Assembly: GCA_902783395.1 (NCBI GenBank)
Contig: CACZRA010000044.1
Location: 1 to 5,528 of the forward strand
DNA: 5,528 nucleotides
Origin: an uncultured Lachnospiraceae bacterium
GTDB taxonomy: Bacteria > Bacillota > Clostridia > Lachnospirales > Lachnospiraceae
Direction: 5' to 3'
Shown here: piece after piece, positions 1 through 5,528 of the stretch
How the letters are laid out: every line of letters starts with the position of its first letter
Numbering within the stretch: position 1 is the first letter of the stretch
The notes under the pieces: model-generated
Told to the model about the DNA's origin: nothing
Seen by the model: the letters and a program-made list of their open reading frames with translations, nothing else
Databases searched by the model: none
Made by a program: the position numbers and the translations under genes

Positions 1-666
1 GCCTTTATCGTGCATGGTCGTACGAACATCGGCAAAGTCAACGTTCATGAGAGCCTCACCTGTGATAAGGTCCGTTATACCCTGCACCGACTGCTGCAGT
101 ACTTCATCAGCCTTTTTGAAGGACTCTTCAAAAGGAAGCTTGGGATCGAGCTGGCGCAGCTTATCGTTAGGTATGACTGTGTATGTATCTACGCTGTCCG
201 CAAGCCTTGCTATGCCCATCTCGGCTTTTTTCATTCTACCTCTGGATTCAAATGAGAAGGGTTTTGTAACTATCGCCGTAGTGAGGATGCCCATATCCTT
301 TGCAGCTTTGGCTATTACAGGAGCAGCTCCTGTACCTGTTCCGCCGCCCATGCCGCAAGTGATAAATACCATATCATAGCCCTCGATACGGCTCTTGATC
401 TCATCGATGGATTCCTCGGCAGCCTTTTCTCCCCTTTCGGGATCTGCTCCCGCTCCGAGTCCCTTCGTAAGCTTCTGACCGATCTGGACATAATTAGGAG
501 CCTTACAGCTTCTCAGATCCTTAAGATCCGTATTGACCGCCATAAGCTCGACGCCTCTGATGCCCACATCAACCATCCGGTTCAGGGCATTATTTCCGGC
601 TCCGCCTACTCCGATGACCATAATCTTGCAGGCATATTCTGCCGCGTCAGATTTCATCTCAAACAC
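1..666 (-). CDS. ftsZ: Cell division protein FtsZ, N-terminal 222 residues (3' end beyond the window)
   Basis: FtsZ is the tubulin-like GTPase that polymerises into the Z ring at midcell and recruits the divisome. The visible part covers the whole GTP-binding domain and the start of the C-terminal domain. The glycine-rich IGVGGAGNN loop is at residues 18-26, the tubulin signature GMGGGTGTGAAP at 105-116, the PNDKL region at 166-170, and the catalytic T7 loop NVDFADVRT at 208-216, with the GTP-hydrolysing aspartates at 210 and 213. I chose the GTG at 666-664 as start. It lies 7 bases after a perfect GAGGAGG and gives (M)FEMKSDAAEYACKI, which resembles the MLEIK-type N-terminus common in Clostridia; the ATG three codons later is 16 bases from the site. 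Small departures are Cys104 before GMGGG, where Ala is usual, and GEALMN at 203-208, where most FtsZ have a Pro in place of Glu204. Family assignment is certain; the start is very likely. Confidence 0.98.
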   Translation of the reverse strand, partial: MFEMKSDAAEYACKIMVIGVGGAGNNALNRMVDVGIRGVELMAVNTDLKDLRSCKAPNYVQIGQKLTKGLGAGADPERGEKAAEESIDEIKSRIEGYDMVFITCGMGGGTGTGAAPVIAKAAKDMGILTTAIVTKPFSFESRGRMKKAEMGIARLADSVDTYTVIPNDKLRQLDPKLPFEESFKKADEVLQQSVQGITDLITGEALMNVDFADVRTTMHDKG

Positions 667-673
667 AACAAAT

Positions 674-680
674 CCTCCTC
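674..680 (-). promoter_or_regulatory. Ribosome binding site of ftsZ, decides a GTG start
   Basis: On the minus strand this reads GAGGAGG, a near-perfect Shine-Dalgarno sequence. It is 7 bases from the GTG at 666 and 16 bases from the first in-frame ATG at 657, so the GTG is the better start. Confidence 0.85.
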
Positions 681-725
681 AAACCCTTCAATAAAAACTC
701 TTCGCCCTTTTTAAGGCTAAATTAC

Positions 726-754
726 ATAATAACTTCTTACTCATAATTACGCAA
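726..754 (-). promoter_or_regulatory. Putative sigma-A promoter for ftsZ
   Basis: On the minus strand TTGCGT (754-749) is followed after exactly 17 bases by TATTAT (731-726). The -10 matches the consensus at five of six bases, the -35 only at its conserved TTG. It lies in the only AT-rich gap of the cluster and would start transcription near position 719, leaving a leader of about 50 bases before the ftsZ start. A separate ftsZ promoter inside a dcw cluster is known in other bacteria; here it is inferred from sequence alone. Confidence 0.5.
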
Positions 755-794
755 GATATTTTTTATAGTAAGCGACAAAAATCTTTTCGAATAT

Positions 795-1514
795 TTAATC
801 ATCTCTTTCAAAGGTGACGTATCCCTCATCCTTATCCAGAGAATAGTTCTCAAGATGAAGCTCCCCGGACAATCCCATTATAGATGAAAGAACGCTTTTA
901 AGCTTCATCATCTTCTCATCGATATTCTCCATGCTCCCGAGCAGTATCCGTGCATTGCCGAAATAAAGCGTAATGTTCATTTCATCGTCAAAATATATCC
1001 TGTCGGGCTTTATCTCATATTTCTCAAAGAGCTGGGTCAGTGCCAGTATCGTGGAAAATATCTCTTCATTCTGCACGGGCAGAGGTTCATACAGCACACA
1101 CTCGTCAAAATCAAGTCCCGTGACAAAAGGTATCCCCGGTATCATCTCGGTCGAAGCTTCGACAATATTACCGTTCCTGTCAAAATACATATACCGTCCG
1201 AGATATCTGACATATCCGGCTATGGCCTTCTCGTACACATTGATCGTAACGGATGTCGGAGAATCAATGGATACGTCCATTCTCTCTATAAAGGGCACAT
1301 CACGGACCGATCTGTTCCTGTATTTCAGCAGAAGATAGAGGGAATTATGCCCCAAGGGTCCCTTCATGACCATGTCCTCTATCTCTTCATCCGTATAATG
1401 CGTGCTCCCCGTTACGGAAACCTCCTCCACACCGAAGTATCCCCAGACCACAATGCCTGCAATGATAAGGATAAGCACTATACACAAGGCTATGAAGGGC
1501 CTTCTGTCAGTCAT
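795..1514 (-). CDS. divIB: Cell division protein DivIB/FtsQ
   Basis: DivIB (FtsQ in Gram-negatives) is a bitopic membrane protein of the divisome that binds FtsL and DivIC outside the membrane and stabilises the septal synthesis complex. The 239-residue product has a short basic cytoplasmic start (MTDRR), one transmembrane helix at about 7-27, a POTRA domain at about 28-98 (VEEVSVTGSTHYTDEEI to INVYEKAIAGYV), and a beta-rich FtsQ/DivIB domain from about 99 to 235 with the family pattern YFDRNGNIVE...GIPFVTGL at 110-134. It has little of the long charged cytoplasmic N-terminus or C-terminal tail seen in some Gram-positive DivIB. The ATG follows the ftsW stop by 2 bases, with a weak AGGA 10 bases upstream, so translation is probably coupled to ftsW. 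The family shows low sequence identity, so the call rests on architecture and position as well as motifs. Confidence 0.93.
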   Translation of the reverse strand: MTDRRPFIALCIVLILIIAGIVVWGYFGVEEVSVTGSTHYTDEEIEDMVMKGPLGHNSLYLLLKYRNRSVRDVPFIERMDVSIDSPTSVTINVYEKAIAGYVRYLGRYMYFDRNGNIVEASTEMIPGIPFVTGLDFDECVLYEPLPVQNEEIFSTILALTQLFEKYEIKPDRIYFDDEMNITLYFGNARILLGSMENIDEKMMKLKSVLSSIMGLSGELHLENYSLDKDEGYVTFERDD

Positions 1515-1516
1515 GA

Positions 1517-2695
1517 TCAGTGCATCCTGATCTTTCTGGATACGGAGAGAGCCATCCCCACTTCAGCAAGGAGAAAGACCGATGAAGAGCCTCCGTAAGA
1601 AATAAAAGGCAGCGTTATCCCGGTATTCGGCAGCGTGTTGGTCACAACCGCTATATTAAGGACCACCTGAAGCGCAAAATGCGTCATCACTCCGGTAACA
1701 AGGAGAGATCCGAAAAGATCCGGAGCATTCGTCGCTATCATGAGCAGATGGTATATCAGCATTACAAAAAGAAGGATGACCGCAAGTGCCCCGAACATCC
1801 CGAGCTCCTCGCATATAATGGAAAAAATCATGTCATTCTGGGCCTCGGGAACAAATCCGAGCTTCTGCGTACTCTGTCCGAGCCCCTTTCCGAGCACCCC
1901 GCCCGATCCTATGGAATAAAGAGCCTGCAGGGTCTGAAATCCCCTGCCTGAAGCAAATTCCTCGGGATTCAGCCAGGCCTTTATCCGCCCCAGCCTGTAG
2001 GACACTCCGGCCGCATCGGGGATCAGGTTATGAGCAATAATAAACACTATCAGCGCAGCAAATCCTATCATGCACCCGGCGAAGATAATATAAGGGGCGC
2101 TGTTGGGGCTTGCAACAAAAAGCATGATATAAACTATGGCAAATATGATTATCGCCGAGCTCAGGTTTTCGGTTATACCGTAGACCATGAGCGAAGGCAG
2201 GGCCGCAAGCGCGAGAGTATACATTATGCCTTTTATATGCTGTACGCGCCTTAAGTTTCCGCATACATAAGCCGAAAAGAAAAGGATCATCCCGGCCTTC
2301 GCAACCTCCGCAGGCTGCAGCGACATTCCCAGATTGAGCCATCTTCTCGCCCCGTTGATGGTCATTCCCAAAGGAGTGAGCACCAGAGCTATGAGCACCA
2401 GTGATACTATATATGCAGGCCACGCGAATTTCCTGAAGCTGTGATAATCAAGCCTTGATATAAATACCATGACCGCAAGTCCGATAACGGTCGCCTGCAG
2501 CTGCTTCATCAGATAATAATTTGCCTTTTCCCCGGCACGCACGGCAGAATAGGCGCTTGCCGAATATATCATGATGAGCCCGAACACAACCAGAAAAAGC
2601 ACAATAAAGATCAGGCTCCGGTCTGCAGTCCCGATGACTTTCCCCTTTGACCTTTTATGTATTTTTGTCTTTCTTATATTTCTAACGGCTTCCAA
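1517..2695 (-). CDS. ftsW: SEDS-family peptidoglycan glycosyltransferase FtsW (FtsW/SpoVE type)
   Basis: SEDS proteins polymerise lipid II into glycan strands together with a class B PBP; the position in a dcw cluster points to the septal enzyme FtsW. With the TTG start at 2695 the product is 392 residues, normal for the family. It has a basic cytoplasmic N-terminus (RNIRKTKIHKRSKGK, about 4-19) and roughly ten hydrophobic segments from about residue 25 onwards. Family motifs are NGARRWL at 114-120 with LQPAEVAKAG just after, PEAQNDMIFSIICEELG at 283-299 and LPNTGITLPFISYGGSS at 355-371. By family knowledge the Asp in QNDMIF (288) matches the essential SEDS aspartate. The reading frame is open further upstream to an ATG at 2818, but that would mean 137 bases of overlap with murD and an N-terminal extension with no family resemblance. 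The TTG has GGGGAG 7 bases upstream and overlaps the murD end by 14 bases. SpoVE, the sporulation paralogue, cannot be excluded by sequence. Confidence 0.95.
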   Translation of the reverse strand: MEAVRNIRKTKIHKRSKGKVIGTADRSLIFIVLFLVVFGLIMIYSASAYSAVRAGEKANYYLMKQLQATVIGLAVMVFISRLDYHSFRKFAWPAYIVSLVLIALVLTPLGMTINGARRWLNLGMSLQPAEVAKAGMILFFSAYVCGNLRRVQHIKGIMYTLALAALPSLMVYGITENLSSAIIIFAIVYIMLFVASPNSAPYIIFAGCMIGFAALIVFIIAHNLIPDAAGVSYRLGRIKAWLNPEEFASGRGFQTLQALYSIGSGGVLGKGLGQSTQKLGFVPEAQNDMIFSIICEELGMFGALAVILLFVMLIYHLLMIATNAPDLFGSLLVTGVMTHFALQVVLNIAVVTNTLPNTGITLPFISYGGSSSVFLLAEVGMALSVSRKIRMH

Positions 2696-4079
2696 CTGCC
2701 TGCTCCCCAAGCCCGTTGACGAGTTCCTTGAAAATCCTTCCTCTTTCTTCAAAATTTGTAAACATACCCCAGCTCGCACATGCCGGAGAAAGAAGTACGG
2801 CATCTCCGGGTTCTGCAAGCTTATGGCATTCCTCTACCGCCTCTTCCATGGAGGAAACCATGACTATATCGTTGAATCCGTGATTTTTTGCGCATTCAGC
2901 TATCTTCTCGGCGGTCTGCCCCAAAAGCACCAGATATCTTACCTTCCCGTCAAAGGCTTCGATCCATTCATCATAGGATGACTTTTTGTCAAAGCCACCT
3001 CCTATCAGTACGGTCTTTTTTTTCATTGCCTTTATCCCTTTTATCGCGGCATCCGGATTGGTTCCCTTGGAATCATTGTAATAATCGACACCGTTAACCG
3101 TACGTACATATTCTATCCTGTGCTCCACAGCCTTGAAATCCCTTATCGTGTCCCTTATAAGATCCATAGGGACGCCGTAGGAATATGTTATGCCCACCGC
3201 CGCCATAACGTTCTCATAATTATGTGTCCCGATAAGATGCATTTCATTCACATCGATAACGGGGATCTCATTATACATTATCATATCCCCGTCCATATGG
3301 AGGACATCACAGCCGGTGCCCTTTGCCTCTCCAAATGACTGTCTTGTGAAATAAACGACCCTGCAGGCGGCTCTCATACCGAAGTCTCTCGTATACGGAT
3401 CATCATAGTTTAATACGATGACATCGTCCCCCGTCTGTCTGAGCGCGATCCTCTCCTTCATCTTCACATAGTTTTCCATAGTGTAATGTCTGTTCAGATG
3501 ATCGGGGGTGATATTGAGTATCGCGGATATCTTCGGTCTGAACGTATCTGTCGTCTCCAGCTGGAAGGATGAGATCTCGGCTACCACAATGCTGTCATCC
3601 TTTGTATCCAAAGCCACCGCAGTGTAGGGATTCCCGATATTTCCCACTACAAAGGTATCCCCTCCTCTTGTCTTTGAATAATTCCTGCAGATCTCTCCCA
3701 CTAAAGTCGTGGTCGTTGTCTTGCCGTTGGTACCGGTTATCGCTATCACGTCACCGCGTCCATATCCGTAGGCAAGCTCTATCTCTCCGGAGATCTTTAT
3801 CCCCTTTTCCTTCAGGCTGAGTACTATAGGGTTATCGATGGGAACACCGGGAGAAAGGACCGCCAGCTCAAGTCCCTCCGTAACGCTCTCGGGGAGTTCT
3901 CCGACATATATCGAAACCCTGCTCTCCTCCATAAGCTTTCTCTTTATCTCATCCACGACAAGCTTATCATTTGAATCAAAGAGGGCGACCTCCGCTCCCG
4001 CCGCTTCAAGCAGCGTTGCCGCATTTATTCCGCTTATCCCGCTTCCTATCACAAGTACTCTCTTACTCTTAAGATCCAT
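2682..4079 (-). CDS. murD: UDP-N-acetylmuramoyl-L-alanine--D-glutamate ligase MurD
   Basis: MurD is the cytoplasmic ATP-dependent ligase that adds D-glutamate to UDP-MurNAc-L-Ala. The product is 465 residues, usual for the family, with all three Mur ligase domains: an N-terminal Rossmann-like UDP-binding domain (VLVIGSGISG at 8-17), a central ATPase domain with the P-loop GTNGKTTTT at 116-124, EISSFQLE at 168-175, and TPDHLNRHYTMENYVKMKERI at 191-211, where Lys208 matches the carbamylated lysine of E. coli MurD, then a C-terminal domain with HNYENVMAA at 286-294, NDSKGTNPDAAIKG at 335-348 and SPACASWGMFTNFEERG at 431-447. Gly438 stands where E. coli MurD has Asp417. I chose the ATG at 4079, which has AGGAGG 6 bases upstream; an in-frame ATG 12 codons earlier lies inside mraY and lacks such a site. 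The 3' end overlaps ftsW by 14 bases. Confidence 0.98.
   Translation of the reverse strand: MDLKSKRVLVIGSGISGINAATLLEAAGAEVALFDSNDKLVVDEIKRKLMEESRVSIYVGELPESVTEGLELAVLSPGVPIDNPIVLSLKEKGIKISGEIELAYGYGRGDVIAITGTNGKTTTTTLVGEICRNYSKTRGGDTFVVGNIGNPYTAVALDTKDDSIVVAEISSFQLETTDTFRPKISAILNITPDHLNRHYTMENYVKMKERIALRQTGDDVIVLNYDDPYTRDFGMRAACRVVYFTRQSFGEAKGTGCDVLHMDGDMIMYNEIPVIDVNEMHLIGTHNYENVMAAVGITYSYGVPMDLIRDTIRDFKAVEHRIEYVRTVNGVDYYNDSKGTNPDAAIKGIKAMKKKTVLIGGGFDKKSSYDEWIEAFDGKVRYLVLLGQTAEKIAECAKNHGFNDIVMVSSMEEAVEECHKLAEPGDAVLLSPACASWGMFTNFEERGRIFKELVNGLGEQAVGSR
2703..2708 (-). promoter_or_regulatory. Ribosome binding site of ftsW, inside the end of murD
   Basis: The minus strand reads GGGGAG, 7 bases before the TTG at 2695. 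Between here and the first transmembrane helix the ftsW frame has no ATG or GTG, so this site plus TTG is the best explanation of the start. Confidence 0.65.
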
Positions 4080-4085
4080 GTCCTG

Positions 4086-4091
4086 CCTCCT
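4086..4091 (-). promoter_or_regulatory. Ribosome binding site of murD, overlapping the mraY stop codon
   Basis: A perfect AGGAGG on the minus strand, 6 bases before the murD ATG at 4079. It shares bases with the TAG stop of mraY (4092-4090), so a ribosome ending mraY uncovers and can reuse this site. It also settles the murD start against the ATG at 4115. Confidence 0.85.
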
Positions 4092-5064
4092 ATATGGCCA
4101 CAAAGGCCACTGCACAGAGCAGCGCCGTAACTATGGTAAATACCAGCACGACCTTTGTTTCCTTCCATCCCGACAATTCATAATGATGATGCAGGGGAGC
4201 CATTTTGAAAAATCTTTTACCCCCTGTAGCCTTAAAATAAAGCACCTGTATCATCACCGACAAAACCTCCGCGAAGTATATGAAAGCCGCTATTATAATA
4301 TATACGGGCATATTCATCATTATAAAGGCGGAGGATACGAAGCCGCCCAGAGCGAGCGAACCCGTGTCACCCATGAACACTTTTGCCGGATGATGATTAT
4401 AGACAAGAAATCCCAGCAGGCCTCCCAGAAACGCCATGCACGCAGGCGCTATGCCTGCATTGATCTTTACGGATGCAAGGGCTGCAAAAAGCGCTATCAC
4501 CGCCGTAACGCAGGAAGCAAGTCCGTCAAGGCCGTCCGTAAAGTTGGAACCGTTTACCGTACCGCAGATCACGATGATCTCGACCGGCACCGCCCAGATA
4601 CCGAGCGAAGCCATGAAAGCAGTCCCCGTAGCGGTCACCAGAGAACTGAAGGGTATCCTCATATCAAACGATATATTGGTAAGATAATGGACCGAAGCTA
4701 TTACTACCGCGGCCGCCGCCACCTGCATAAGGAGCTTCTGCCACGCCCTTAAGCCAAGGTTATGGTGTCTTACGACCTTCAGATAATCGTCAGCAAAACC
4801 TACGAAGGCGAAAGCTATGACAGCGATATAGACAGGTATGATGCTGATATGCGTGGGAAGGTAGAATGCTGTCACTACGATCCACGGTATTATGAATATA
4901 AAGCCTCCCATAGTAGGGGTACCGTTCTTGACCTTATGCGAAGCAGGACCGTCCTCCCTCTCCGTCTGAGACGCTTTCAGCTTTATCAGCATGGGAAGCA
5001 TTATCTTTCCGCAAATAACGCTAAGCACAAATGTAATTATCAGCGGTAATACGTATTCCGTCAT
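4090..5064 (-). CDS. mraY: Phospho-N-acetylmuramoyl-pentapeptide-transferase MraY
   Basis: MraY is the integral membrane enzyme that transfers phospho-MurNAc-pentapeptide from UDP to undecaprenyl phosphate, forming lipid I on the inner face of the membrane. The 324-residue product is of normal length and mostly hydrophobic, consistent with the family's ten transmembrane helices. All catalytic motifs are present: GPASHKVKNGTPTMGG at 39-54, FADDYLKVV at 90-98 with the Asp pair 92/93, GSNFTDGLDGLA at 172-183, NHHPAKVFMGDTGSLALGG at 223-241 with the nucleophile-region Asp233, and APLHHHYELSGWKE at 289-302 with the histidine triad 292-294. The ATG is 2 bases after the PBP stop codon and has GGAG 8 bases upstream, inside the PBP gene. 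It is also the target family of tunicamycin-like and muraymycin-like inhibitors and of phage E lysis protein. Confidence 0.99.
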   Translation of the reverse strand: MTEYVLPLIITFVLSVICGKIMLPMLIKLKASQTEREDGPASHKVKNGTPTMGGFIFIIPWIVVTAFYLPTHISIIPVYIAVIAFAFVGFADDYLKVVRHHNLGLRAWQKLLMQVAAAAVVIASVHYLTNISFDMRIPFSSLVTATGTAFMASLGIWAVPVEIIVICGTVNGSNFTDGLDGLASCVTAVIALFAALASVKINAGIAPACMAFLGGLLGFLVYNHHPAKVFMGDTGSLALGGFVSSAFIMMNMPVYIIIAAFIYFAEVLSVMIQVLYFKATGGKRFFKMAPLHHHYELSGWKETKVVLVFTIVTALLCAVAFVAI

Positions 5065-5066
5065 AC

Positions 5067-5528
5067 TCAGTACTCCAGATCTGATTTTACGTTTTCATCT
5101 ATCGGCTGCAGGGTTACGGGATCCAAAATCTCACCGGTATTGGGATCCAGCGGGAATCCCGTGCCAGGGTCATATTGTATCACATTCGGCGTATACATTT
5201 CATCTACGGGCACCATTGCGCCCTCTCCGGTCCCGTTTTCCGAAACGCTGTTTTCAGAAACGCCCTCCGGTACTTCATTCTGCGATATCGCATCGGATCC
5301 CATAAAGAACTGGGCCTCCGCGTCGGTAAGCTCCTCCCTCTCCTTTTCGGTAAGCTGGAGCGTCGGGAAGATGTTAAGGTAAGGCAGTACCTCGGTCATT
5401 ATATCCTTGCAGAGAAGCGTGGCCAGCCTTGTGGAGTTGGACTGGTCCGGATGGTTAGGATGGTCGATAACGACATAACACAGGACCTCCGGTTCTTCTG
5501 CAGGAACATAACCTATAAAAGAAATAAC
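5067..5528 (-). CDS. Class B penicillin-binding protein (FtsI/SpoVD type), C-terminal 153 residues
   Basis: The 5' part lies outside the window, so the SxxK, SxN and KTG motifs cannot be seen. The visible start, ISFIGYVPAEEPEVLCYVVID (residues 2-22), is the typical last strand region of a transpeptidase domain, followed by a helix ending in DIMTEVLPYLNIFPT (42-56), the usual end of Clostridia FtsI/SpoVD-like proteins. This enzyme crosslinks septal peptidoglycan outside the membrane, pairing with FtsW. No PASTA domain follows; instead there is an acidic, probably disordered tail of about 95 residues (about 57-153) with a VSEN[SG] pentapeptide twice at 90-99 and three DPxT octapeptides at 120-143. 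An in-frame ATG at 5399 is internal, not a start: the frame stays open and homologous upstream of it. The stop is 2 bases before mraY. Whether it serves vegetative division or sporulation cannot be told from this fragment. Confidence 0.9.
   Translation of the reverse strand, partial: VISFIGYVPAEEPEVLCYVVIDHPNHPDQSNSTRLATLLCKDIMTEVLPYLNIFPTLQLTEKEREELTDAEAQFFMGSDAISQNEVPEGVSENSVSENGTGEGAMVPVDEMYTPNVIQYDPGTGFPLDPNTGEILDPVTLQPIDENVKSDLEY
5100..5171 (-). repeat. Three 8-residue (24-base) repeats in the PBP tail
   Basis: The minus strand encodes three head-to-tail octapeptides, DPGTGFPL (5171-5148), DPNTGEIL (5147-5124) and DPVTLQPI (5123-5100), followed by a further Asp. The pattern is D-P-x-T-[GL]-x-x-[LI]. 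The copies differ at many bases, so the repeat is old or under selection at the protein level. Confidence 0.8.
5234..5263 (-). repeat. 15-base tandem duplication, two copies, in the PBP tail
   Basis: Positions 5263-5249 and 5248-5234 on the minus strand are adjacent 15-base copies differing at two positions (the third base of the Ser codon, and the last base listed, the first of the Ser/Gly codon). They encode VSEN twice, as GVSENSVSENG. The in-frame unit keeps the reading frame, as expected for slippage in a disordered linker. Confidence 0.8.

Larger units (their letters stand above)
667..794 (-). other. AT-rich intergenic region between divIB and ftsZ
   Basis: This is the only gap longer than a few bases in the window. 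It is clearly richer in A and T than the flanking genes. It holds the putative promoter and the ribosome binding site of ftsZ. I find no convincing terminator (no GC-rich stem followed by a T run), so transcription from upstream probably reads into ftsZ. No small ORF or RNA gene is evident. Confidence 0.8.

Noticed and set aside
14..379. Plus-strand open frames opposite ftsZ
   Set aside because: The minus strand encodes unmistakable FtsZ over the same bases; the plus-strand translations show no domain or motif I recognise.
696..720. Possible terminator or attenuator hairpin before ftsZ (GCCTT/AAGGGC, then a short T run)
   Set aside because: The stem is only about five pairs with a bulge, and the T run begins several bases after it. 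It would also lie downstream of the promoter and block ftsZ.
2028..2423. A 131-codon minus-strand frame inside ftsW
   Set aside because: It is a shifted frame within a gene whose real frame carries all the SEDS motifs. The Cys- and Arg-rich translation is typical of a shadow frame, and ftsW itself shows no frameshift.
2696..2818. N-terminal extension of FtsW to the ATG at 2818
   Set aside because: It overlaps the conserved C-terminus of murD over its whole length, has no family resemblance, and the TTG at 2695 has a well placed ribosome binding site.
4080..4115. Upstream ATG for murD at 4115
   Set aside because: It lies in the coding end of mraY and adds 12 residues (MQWPLWPYRRQD) not expected in MurD. 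The ATG at 4079 has a perfect AGGAGG at 6 bases.
3838..4752. A 304-codon open frame on the plus strand, opposite murD and mraY
   Set aside because: The minus strand in both genes is fully explained by conserved enzymes. The plus-strand translation is rich in Arg, His, Ser and Tyr, with no recognisable domain and no ribosome binding site that I could see. It is a by-product of codon bias.
1..5528. A novel system, mobile element, CRISPR array or RNA gene
   Set aside because: All but about 150 bases are covered by conserved division and wall genes in collinear order. I found no array of direct repeats with spacers, no terminal inverted repeats, no tRNA-like fold, and no change in composition suggesting transfer.

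Overview
The window is a stretch of a division and cell wall (dcw) cluster, read entirely on the minus strand. In transcription order it holds: the 3' end of a class B penicillin-binding protein gene (ftsI/spoVD type), mraY, murD, ftsW (SEDS family, ftsW/spoVE type), divIB/ftsQ, and the first two thirds of ftsZ, which runs off the left edge. The proteins, the AGGAGG-type ribosome binding sites and the gene order point to a low- to mid-GC Firmicute. A Clostridia/Lachnospiraceae-like source fits best, judged from the FtsZ N-terminus, the PBP C-terminus and the use of GTG and TTG starts. That placement is inference, not proof.

Region by region (right to left on the page, i.e. in the direction of transcription): 5528-5067 PBP C-terminus with a long repeat-bearing tail; 5064-4090 mraY; 4079-2682 murD; 2695-1517 ftsW; 1514-795 divIB; 794-667 an AT-rich 128-base gap, the only real intergenic region, carrying a likely promoter and a strong Shine-Dalgarno site; 666-1 ftsZ, 3' truncated. 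The first five genes are packed with gaps of 2, 10, -14 and 2 bases, so they are almost certainly one transcript with translational coupling. ftsZ can also be made from its own promoter.

The genes form one pathway. MurD adds D-Glu to UDP-MurNAc-L-Ala in the cytoplasm. MraY moves the finished phospho-MurNAc-pentapeptide to undecaprenyl phosphate to make lipid I. FtsW polymerises lipid II and the class B PBP crosslinks the strands at the septum. DivIB holds the divisome complex together outside the membrane, and FtsZ forms the ring that places all of this at midcell.

I see no mobile element, CRISPR array, RNA gene or undescribed system. It is a conserved housekeeping region. The points worth a second look are local: non-ATG starts for ftsZ and ftsW, octapeptide and pentapeptide repeats in the PBP tail, the absence of murG, murE and ftsA from the cluster, and the internal ftsZ promoter.
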